This document shows positions 13,325 to 18,835 of a stretch of 18,835 nt of DNA, piece after piece. The notes beneath the pieces were generated by a model. That model had not been told where the DNA came from, made no database searches, and saw nothing but the letters and a program-made list of their open reading frames with translations. A program made the position numbers and the translations under genes. Position 1 is the stretch's first letter. Each line of letters starts with the position of its first letter. The DNA comes from Dehalococcoidia bacterium (lineage in GTDB: Bacteria; Chloroflexota; Dehalococcoidia; Dehalococcoidales; UBA1222), in assembly GCA_009783135.1 (NCBI GenBank), contig WRHS01000019.1:1-18835 (forward strand), written 5' to 3'.

Positions 13325-15697
13325 TCAATGACCAATAATTCCCCCTAAGCCAAGACTGATAGCCACCGATGCAAAAACCGCCGTGACAAGCACCAGCACA
13401 ATAATGGTCGTAAGCTCTCTTGATGACATGATGCGTTTGACCAGCTGACGCAGATTCTGTTCATTTCGCAAAGCCTCCTCTGCCTTTTCCTGAGCTTCAC
13501 GTGCCGCACGCTCAGCGGCAGCTATGGCAGCGGCACTCGCCTCCTCTGCACGACGGGCAGCATCCGCTGCCGCCCGCTCGGCATCAGCAGCGCGGGCAAC
13601 GGCTCCTTCCCCGACGCTACGTGCAGAGTCAGCCGCATCATGGGCCTCAAGTGCAATCGCCTCAGCGCGCTTGGCAGCCTCTTCCGCCGCAATACGCGCC
13701 TCCTCAGCCGCCTTCTTTGAAGCCTCGGTCGCCTCTTTTGAAATACGTATTGCGCCTTCAGCACCGCTGGCAGCCTTGGCGGCAGCCTCAATAGCCACAA
13801 CTTCAGCCCTCTTGGCAGCATCTTCTGCTGCAATGCGGGCCTCCTCAGCGTCACTGGCAGCCTTAGCAGCTGCATCAAGTGCAACAAATTCGGCCCGTTT
13901 AGCCGCCTCTTCCGCCGCAAGACGCGCCTCCTCAGCCGCTTTCTTTGAGGCCTCAGCAGCTTCTTTGGCCGCACGAATTGCCTCTTCAGCACCGCTGGCG
14001 GCTTTGGTTGCGGCATCAACAGCTACAACCTCGGCCCTCTTGGCAGCATCTTCCGCTGCTACGCGGGACTCCTCAGCGGATTTCTTTGATGCCTCAGCCG
14101 TTTCTTTGGCTGCACGAATAGCTTTCTCCGCACCCAATGCTGCCTTAGCGGCAGCTTCAAGTGACACAACCTCGGCCCTCTTTGCTGCCTCTTCCGCTGC
14201 TACGCGGGATTCTTCAGCAGATTTCTTGGATGCCTCAGCCGTTTCTTCGGCTGCACGAATAGCTTTCTCCGCACCCAATGCTGCCTTAGCGGCAGCTTCA
14301 AGTGACACAACTTCTGCCCTCTTGGCTGCCTCTTCCGCCGCTATGCGGGCCTCTTCCGCCGCCTTCTTGGAGGCCTCAGCCATTTCCCTAGCGGCACGAA
14401 TAGCCTCCTCCGCACCACTTGCGGCTTTAATAGCCGCTGTCTGAGCGGCTAGAGTAGATGTCTCTGATGCCTGAATTGAGGCATTTGCTGCAGCCTCAGC
14501 TGCTTTAGCCATTTCCTCAGCCATAGCGACCAGTTTATGCAAAGCCTGCGCCGCCGCCTGAATAGCCTCATCGCCCAACAAATCAGCAGCTTCAGCTTTC
14601 TTAAAGCCCTTATCAGCAACCTCATAACCTTTGGCGGCCGACTTTTTAGCCTCCAATCCGGCTGTCTCAACACGCTCAGCCGCTTTACCGCTCACGCGTA
14701 CAGAGGCTTCAATCGCCTCATCTCCTGCGATATCCGCCAGTTCGGCACATCGCCGAACGTCCTCAGCTGCCCGGGCAGCCAAAGAGGCCAATCGTTTACT
14801 TTTGCGACCGGCCTCATCCGTTTTTATGGCAGTTGTTGCGCTAATATTTTGGGATAACTCATCCAGCGCTGCTTTAACTTCTTTGGAGGAATCGTCCGCT
14901 TCTCTGGCTGTTTTGTTGGCTCTTTCAATGGCCGCCATCAAGGTTGCTTTGGCATTATTTGCCGCATTTTCCGCCATTGTGGCCGCTGCGGCAGCAGCTT
15001 GTGCGGCGGCGGCGGCAGCCTCACGCGCCGACAATTCCACTTCTTCTGCTTTGTGAGCGGCCTCCTCTGCGGCATACTTGGCACCGCGAGCCGTTTCCTC
15101 AGCCTTAAGCGCTTTTTTCTCGGCACGGTCGGCAGCATCCTCTGCTGCCATCGTGGCACTTTCAGCCGCTCTGTGAGCCATAGCAATTGCTTCATCCGCA
15201 GCTTGCTTGGCAGCAGCAGCTGCATCTGCAGCTGCTTTAACAGCCTCCTCTGCTCCCAAAACAGCATTTTGACTGGCTGTTTCTGCGCGCAAAGCCGCTT
15301 CATCAGCTGCCTTTTTGAATGTTTCTGATGCCCGTTTGGCTTCCAAGTCTGCTTCGTCTGCCTTGCGGCTGGCTTCCTCGGCCGCAACCTTAGCTGCATT
15401 AGCCTTCATTTCCGCCCTTGCAGCAGCCTCTTGTGCAGAACGGGTGGCCGTATCGGCGGCTGTGCTGGCCGCCTCGCGTGCATCTATCGCACGTGCCTCA
15501 GCGTCCTTGGATGCCTGAGTTGCAGAAAGCGCCGCCTCACGAGCCAGCCGCGCCGCCTCCTGGGCAGAGTGGGCCGCATCAGTTGCTGTCGCAATGTTGC
15601 TGCCCATTTCCTCAAGTATCTGAGGGAGGGGCTTGCTCATTATTTCAGCGCGTTTTGCCTGTGGCGCCTGCTCGGTTTCCTTGTTTTTCTGTGCCAT
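13325..15697 (-). CDS. Giant alanine-rich coiled-coil protein, tail-anchored, with 47-residue repeats
   Basis: A 790-residue protein of unknown function. Residues 1-26 are polar and hold the only prolines (P12, P23, P25). Residues of about 27-745 are almost entirely Ala, Glu, Lys, Arg and Ser in helix-favouring spacing, with a single cysteine (in VRRCAEL). Residues 454-670 are tandem repeats of 47 residues, each starting AE(E/D)AAKRAE and ending in KK(S/A)AEE(S/A)R. The last 30 residues contain one transmembrane helix (about 763-786, IIVLVLVTAVFASVAISLGL) and a few outside residues, so the protein should be held by its C-terminus with the coil in the cytoplasm. ATG 15697 follows GGGAGGATCAAT. 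An unbroken helix of 720 residues would be about 108 nm long at 0.15 nm per residue. A structural or cell-shape role is only a guess, prompted by the proximity of ftsA-ftsZ. Confidence 0.9.
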   Translation of the reverse strand: MAQKNKETEQAPQAKRAEIMSKPLPQILEEMGSNIATATDAAHSAQEAARLAREAALSATQASKDAEARAIDAREAASTAADTATRSAQEAAARAEMKANAAKVAAEEASRKADEADLEAKRASETFKKAADEAALRAETASQNAVLGAEEAVKAAADAAAAAKQAADEAIAMAHRAAESATMAAEDAADRAEKKALKAEETARGAKYAAEEAAHKAEEVELSAREAAAAAAQAAAAAATMAENAANNAKATLMAAIERANKTAREADDSSKEVKAALDELSQNISATTAIKTDEAGRKSKRLASLAARAAEDVRRCAELADIAGDEAIEASVRVSGKAAERVETAGLEAKKSAAKGYEVADKGFKKAEAADLLGDEAIQAAAQALHKLVAMAEEMAKAAEAAANASIQASETSTLAAQTAAIKAASGAEEAIRAAREMAEASKKAAEEARIAAEEAAKRAEVVSLEAAAKAALGAEKAIRAAEETAEASKKSAEESRVAAEEAAKRAEVVSLEAAAKAALGAEKAIRAAKETAEASKKSAEESRVAAEDAAKRAEVVAVDAATKAASGAEEAIRAAKEAAEASKKAAEEARLAAEEAAKRAEFVALDAAAKAASDAEEARIAAEDAAKRAEVVAIEAAAKAASGAEGAIRISKEATEASKKAAEEARIAAEEAAKRAEAIALEAHDAADSARSVGEGAVARAADAERAAADAARRAEEASAAAIAAAERAAREAQEKAEEALRNEQNLRQLVKRIMSSRELTTIIVLVLVTAVFASVAISLGLGGIIGH
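13688..14338 (-). repeat. Tandem 141-bp repeats inside the coiled-coil gene
   Basis: Five in-frame units: 14338-14198, 14197-14057, 14056-13916, a short 87-bp unit at 13915-13829 and 13828-13688. The full units encode 47 residues; the short unit lacks an internal stretch of 18. The first two units are nearly identical in DNA as well as protein (for example the run from 14099 to 14170 recurs from 14240 to 14311), implying recent duplication. A more diverged unit precedes the array (about 14479-14339) and a decayed one follows it. Confidence 0.88.
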
Positions 15698-15837
15698 ATT
15701 GATCCTCCCAAAAACTTAACTTAGATACAAAACACCTGAAAAACACTTTTTCTGACGTGAAAACAGATACCCTGTTGAATGTTAAGGTTCCCCGGACCAT
15801 TCACTTGCGACAATTATATAGGAAGCGAGTTGATAAT

Positions 15838-15865
15838 ACTATATATGTTGACAGACGATTGTCAA
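15838..15865 (-). promoter_or_regulatory. Promoter of the coiled-coil gene
   Basis: TTGACA (15865-15860) and TATAGT (15843-15838) are 16 bases apart on the minus strand. The transcript would start near 15831 and carry a leader of about 133 bases before the ATG at 15697. No known leader motif was recognised in it. Confidence 0.6.
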
Positions 15866-15866
15866 C
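15847..15866. promoter_or_regulatory. Perfect inverted repeat overlapping the -35: candidate operator
   Basis: Arms GTTGACA and TGTCAAC flank a six-base centre (GACGAT on the plus strand). The seven-base arms are perfect and the right arm contains the -35 hexamer of the coiled-coil promoter, an arrangement typical of a dimeric repressor site. No regulator gene is adjacent. Confidence 0.5.
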
Positions 15867-15888
15867 TAATTCAATATCCTATGAGGTG

Positions 15889-16575
15889 TTACCCGCCACC
15901 AGTGCGTTTGAGCAACTCATCAAAGGCAGCAAACCATTTAATTTTGACGTCATCCGGCCATGAAGGATCGAAACCGGGGAATTTATCTATCAACAATTTG
16001 TCCAAACTTATTCCATTTGGAACAGTTGCGCTGCTTATTGGAATTTCCGTCCCTGCATTTTTTGTCTGGATTTTGGACGATTTTTTTGCCGATGCTGTTG
16101 GGCGTGAGGTGCGATTTTTCTTGGTGACAAAAGGTGAAATTTTCATGCCGCTGTTGCCGGCAAGACCGATGAAAAATTTGATGCATTTACGCGCCACATC
16201 ATTGGCTATCTGATAGTTATCATGGAAAGCCTCTTCCATCTGTGCATAAGTCGCCGATTGCGGATCTACCTGACTTTCAAAGAAAAAGCTATATGATTCC
16301 AGTGTAATTTGCTTGAGTATTTCAGCACGCTGGTCTTCTCTGCTACCGACCAGTTGGCGCAGCTTAAGCGTGGGAAAGCCACTTACATCCACCAAATCCA
16401 AAAAACGCAGGGCTGCCACCAGTTGCGCACCAGTGCTGCCCGATAGCCGTTCGCCCCAATAACTGCGGTCTATGCGCGCCGGAATAGTCTGCTCAAGACC
16501 TTCAATAAAATTTAAGAAAGTACGATACGAAACATAAGGCGGTAACAGCTTTTTGGACGGATTGGATAACATCAT
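15889..16575 (-). CDS. DUF5343 domain protein
   Basis: A 228-residue protein of unknown function. The N-terminal part, LPPYVSYRTFLNFIEGL, then PARIDRSYWGERLSGSTGAQLVAALRFLDLVD (about residues 10-60), is the DUF5343 signature, a helical, possibly winged-helix-like domain. The central segment of about 147-180 is rich in Lys, Ser and Thr (KKNRTSR, SAKKSSK) and looks like a flexible linker. The C-terminal LLIDKFPGFDPSWPDDVKIKWFAAFDELLK (about 190-225) appears to be a second conserved module. The start is ATG 16575 (ATG 16572 is equally possible); no Shine-Dalgarno precedes it. The frame is open upstream to about 16752, but that part crosses the promoter region and has no family match. Its 3' end faces the coiled-coil gene's promoter. 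Confidence 0.75.
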   Translation of the reverse strand: MMLSNPSKKLLPPYVSYRTFLNFIEGLEQTIPARIDRSYWGERLSGSTGAQLVAALRFLDLVDVSGFPTLKLRQLVGSREDQRAEILKQITLESYSFFFESQVDPQSATYAQMEEAFHDNYQIANDVARKCIKFFIGLAGNSGMKISPFVTKKNRTSRPTASAKKSSKIQTKNAGTEIPISSATVPNGISLDKLLIDKFPGFDPSWPDDVKIKWFAAFDELLKRTGGG

Positions 16576-16580
16576 CACCC

Positions 16581-16610
16581 ATTGTAAATTAATTCCAACA
16601 ATAAATGCAA
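16581..16610 (-). promoter_or_regulatory. Putative DUF5343 promoter placed directly at the start codon
   Basis: TTGCAT (16610-16605) and TACAAT (16586-16581) with an 18-base spacer on the minus strand. Only five bases separate TACAAT from the first ATG, so the expected transcription start coincides with the start codon. This would explain the missing ribosome-binding site. Confidence 0.42.
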
Positions 16611-16685
16611 CCGGACAAAAACCATTTTGAGGCAAGGACAAAACTCGTTGCTTATGGAATTTGCGTGGACAATTTTGGACAGTAT

Positions 16686-16715
16686 TTGACGCTTGCTCTT
16701 GGCACAATCTACTAT
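16686..16715 (+). promoter_or_regulatory. Putative promoter of the 70-residue gene (and perhaps ftsA-ftsZ)
   Basis: TTGACG (16686-16691) and TACTAT (16710-16715) are 18 bases apart, giving a leader of about 29 bases. No better promoter was seen in the 79 bases between the small gene and ftsA, so this one may serve the division genes too. Confidence 0.4.
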
Positions 16716-16750
16716 GACAAAAATTTCTACAATATAAGGAGCAGGAGAGC

Positions 16751-16963
16751 ATGGGAGCAGCAATTGAGTATCAAAAACTAATGACAGAAATCGTCCACAT
16801 CAATCTTCCCGGTCCGTCGGAGCCGACCCCGGGTATGAGTGGCGGTGAGTTATTGCATGGATTTCTGGCTGACCTGTATCGCAGCAATAATCAGGAAACC
16901 AAGAATTACGTCAACTCGCTGTGCCTTAAATGGAATGTCCACTACCGCGAATTCAAGGCGTAA
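16751..16963 (+). CDS. Small protein of unknown function upstream of ftsA
   Basis: A 70-residue soluble protein that was not recognised. ATG 16751 has a strong Shine-Dalgarno (AAGGAGCAGGAG). The first 20 residues are mixed (MGAAIEYQKLMTEIVHINLPG), followed by a Pro/Gly-rich turn (PSEPTPGMSGGE) and a probable helical half (LLHGFLADLYRSNNQETKNYVNSLCLKWNVHYREF). There is one cysteine, no transmembrane segment and no signal peptide. It ends 79 bases before ftsA and has the same orientation, so it may be the first gene of the division operon. Coding is supported by the ribosome-binding site, the upstream promoter-like pair and the lack of any competing frame, not by homology. Confidence 0.65.
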   Translation: MGAAIEYQKLMTEIVHINLPGPSEPTPGMSGGELLHGFLADLYRSNNQETKNYVNSLCLKWNVHYREFKA

Positions 16964-17042
16964 TACACCAGCACATCCACAATGTATATTAATAATCTGA
17001 AAAATAAATAAGCAACAAATTTACAGTCAGGGGGAGTAAGTA

Positions 17043-18251
17043 ATGAAAAGAAGGAAAGTCGCATCCATTGACATCGGGACTTCAAAAGTCTGCACCGTAA
17101 TGGCAGATACCGACGGCGAAGATATACGTGTCCTGGGTGTCGGAGTTGCACCTTCCAAGGGTATGCAAAAAGGCTTGGTGGTCAATCTGAACGACACCAA
17201 GGAGTCCATTCGACAGTCCGTACGCACAGCAGAGCAGGCAGTTGGTTACAAACTTGATTCCGCCATGGTTAGCGTTAATGGGCGGCACATCAACTCCGTA
17301 AACAACCGCGGTGTCATCGCTATTACCGATAACAAACAGACGGTAAGACCTGATGACGTCTATCGCGTGCTGAAAGTGGCCCAAAACATAGACCAAACAA
17401 GTGCCGCCGGTTCAATGGTTTTACATCTAATACCGCAAACCTACACCGTTGATGGGCAGGAAGGCATTAAAAATCCGGTTGGTATGCATGGATTCAGGCT
17501 GGATGTTGATACCCATATTGTCACCACAACCGCCGCGTCAGTTGAAAACCTCACCAAATGCGTACGCGCCGCTGGTATTGAAATTGAGCAGTTGATTTTC
17601 GCTCCGCTCGCCAGTGCCGAAGCTGTACTGACCCCGGATGAAAAACAAACCGGCGTCATTATGGCCGATATCGGCGGAGGTACCACCGGAGTTACTGCAT
17701 ATTATAACGGCAACATTTTCCACACCTCTGTATTACCTGTATCAGGTCATTCCATAACTCATGATATTTCTGTCGGTCTGGGCGTATCCATTGAGCTGGC
17801 AGAAGAGATCAAACTGAAGTACGGCAGCGTCGTCCCAGGCGAAGAAAAAATGGCCGACCGCGCCATGTTGGAAGACGGGCGCACTATACAGTATGCCGAA
17901 CTTTACGAAATTATCCGCACACGCACTGAAGAAATGCTGCGGTTGATTTTGCTGGAACTTCCCAGTGATTACAACAAGTACATTCGCTCCGGCATAGTAC
18001 TTACAGGCGGCACAACAAACCTGCCGGGCATTACCGAACTCGGGCTTGATGTTACCCACCTGCCAGTTCGCATCGGAACCCCTCCAAAGATGTATGGCAT
18101 CTCCGACAGCTTAATTGATCCGGCTTACTCCACCGCAGTAGGGCTGCTGTTATGGAAGCATGAGCACAAGCTGTCCCCCAAAGAGAATGAAAACAGCAAT
18201 TCAGGTCGTAGCTTTATGGCTGATTTAGGCGGTCTCTTCGGTCGCAAGTAG
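17043..18251 (+). CDS. ftsA: Cell division protein FtsA
   Basis: Actin-like ATPase that tethers FtsZ filaments to the membrane at the division site. 402 residues, typical length. The N-terminal phosphate-binding motif is VASIDIGTSKV (D10); the 1C domain follows at about 85-165; the second phosphate motif is ADIGGGTTGVT (D209); the adenosine motif is GIVLTGGTTNLPGI near 318-331. The C-terminus SFMADLGGLFGRK (390-402) is the amphipathic membrane-targeting helix, separated from the core by a polar linker (KENENSNSGR). The start ATG 17043 follows GGGGGAG. ftsZ begins 46 bases after the stop, so both are probably on one transcript. Confidence 0.97.
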   Translation: MKRRKVASIDIGTSKVCTVMADTDGEDIRVLGVGVAPSKGMQKGLVVNLNDTKESIRQSVRTAEQAVGYKLDSAMVSVNGRHINSVNNRGVIAITDNKQTVRPDDVYRVLKVAQNIDQTSAAGSMVLHLIPQTYTVDGQEGIKNPVGMHGFRLDVDTHIVTTTAASVENLTKCVRAAGIEIEQLIFAPLASAEAVLTPDEKQTGVIMADIGGGTTGVTAYYNGNIFHTSVLPVSGHSITHDISVGLGVSIELAEEIKLKYGSVVPGEEKMADRAMLEDGRTIQYAELYEIIRTRTEEMLRLILLELPSDYNKYIRSGIVLTGGTTNLPGITELGLDVTHLPVRIGTPPKMYGISDSLIDPAYSTAVGLLLWKHEHKLSPKENENSNSGRSFMADLGGLFGRK

Positions 18252-18297
18252 ACGTCATAGACATAAAATACTATCAAACATTTAAGGAGTATATAAA

Positions 18298-18835
18298 ATG
18301 GCAAGAACGATTTATGTCCAAAGTGGTGCTAAAATCAAGGTAATTGGATGCGGCGGCGGCGGTTGCAACGCCATCACCCGCATGGTGCGCGAGCAAATCC
18401 GCGGCGTTGAATTCGTAGCAATGAACACCGATGCCCAAGCATTGGCCGTTACAGAAGCCCCCATCCGCATCCAGCTTGGCGAAAAAAATACCCGTGGTCT
18501 CGGTGCCGGCGGCGATAACAAAGTAGGTCACAAAGCAGCCGAAGAAAGCCGTGATGAAATCCGTCAGGTAGTTCAGGGATGCGATATGGTCTTCGTAACA
18601 GCCGGCATGGGTGGCGGCACCGGTACCGGTTCTGCACCTGTTGTTGCTCAAATGGCCAAGGAAAGCGGTGCACTTACCATCGCTGTCGTTACCAAACCAT
18701 TCGCTTTTGAAGGCTCCCACCGCACGAAGATTGCTGAGGAAGGCATCGCCGAACTGATGCCTAATGTTGACACCTTGGTGCTTATCCCCAATGACAGATT
18801 ATTCGATATCTGCGACCAAAAGACAGGTGTTGATG
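18298..18835 (+). CDS. ftsZ: Cell division protein FtsZ, 3' end cut by window edge
   Basis: Tubulin-like GTPase that forms the division ring. The first 179 codons are present. Motifs: KVIGCGGGGCNA (about 14-25) at the nucleotide-binding start, FVAMNTDAQAL, RGLGAGGDNKVG, and the tubulin signature GGGTGTG at 105-111 within AGMGGGTGTGSAPV, then TIAVVTKPFAFEG and IPNDRLFDI. The N-terminus MARTIYVQSGAKIKV and the GAGGDNKVG loop, in place of the commoner GAGxNPxxG, resemble Dehalococcoidia sequences as remembered, not as searched. ATG 18298 follows AAGGAG at nine bases. The GTPase T7 loop and the FtsA-binding tail are outside the window. Confidence 0.97.
   Translation, partial: MARTIYVQSGAKIKVIGCGGGGCNAITRMVREQIRGVEFVAMNTDAQALAVTEAPIRIQLGEKNTRGLGAGGDNKVGHKAAEESRDEIRQVVQGCDMVFVTAGMGGGTGTGSAPVVAQMAKESGALTIAVVTKPFAFEGSHRTKIAEEGIAELMPNVDTLVLIPNDRLFDICDQKTGVD

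Noticed and set aside
13688..14338. CRISPR array
   Set aside because: The periodic DNA is coding and in frame, has 141-base units without unique spacers and encodes a helical protein repeat.
13524..14444. A 306-codon open frame on the plus strand opposite the coiled-coil gene, encoding mostly Ala and Ser
   Set aside because: It is the antisense of Ala-rich codons, which rarely make stops in that frame. It has no ribosome-binding site and the protein is pure low complexity.

Overview
The window looks like a chromosomal housekeeping region of an uncultured or cultured member of the Dehalococcoidia (Chloroflexota). This is inferred from the style of FtsZ, FtsA, YidC and IleRS, from the gene order and from the roughly even base composition; no taxonomic marker search was possible. 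No insertion sequence, transposase, integrase or CRISPR array was found.

Layout. (1) 1-954, minus strand: the N-terminal two thirds of a leucyl aminopeptidase (pepA), cut by the window edge. (2) 1159-3275, plus strand: an accessory pair, a DUF2779 protein with Cas4-like Fe-S nuclease motifs plus DEDD-exonuclease-like motifs, followed by a ClbS/DfsB (DUF1706) four-helix-bundle protein. (3) 3349-12739, minus strand: a long block read in the order rpsF, ssb, rpsR, rpmH, rnpA, yidD, a PQQ-type beta-propeller lipoprotein, yidC, jag, then (behind its own promoter and an isoleucine T-box leader) ileS and a UbiA-type prenyltransferase. Ribosome assembly, RNase P and membrane-protein insertion genes are thus grouped as near many bacterial replication origins, although dnaA is not in view. 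(4) 12859-13212, plus strand: tRNA-Asp(GTC) and, 58 bases later with no terminator between them, a small superinfection-immunity-family membrane protein; a strong bidirectional terminator follows. (5) 13325-15697, minus strand: a 790-residue, alanine-rich, proline-poor, tail-anchored coiled-coil protein with 47-residue tandem repeats, behind a TTGACA/TATAGT promoter overlapped by a perfect inverted repeat. (6) 15889-16575, minus strand: a DUF5343 protein, possibly made from a leaderless mRNA. (7) 16751-18835, plus strand: a 70-residue unknown protein, then ftsA and the 5' part of ftsZ, the core of the division machinery.

Most notable points: an IleRS with the altered GxHH form of the class I signature, linked in type 2 enzymes to mupirocin hyper-resistance; a ribosomal protein S18 with an acidic tail of about 80 residues; an SSB whose C-terminal tip motif is not at the terminus; the giant repeat-built coiled-coil membrane protein beside ftsA-ftsZ; and the DUF2779-ClbS pair as a candidate DNA-protection module.
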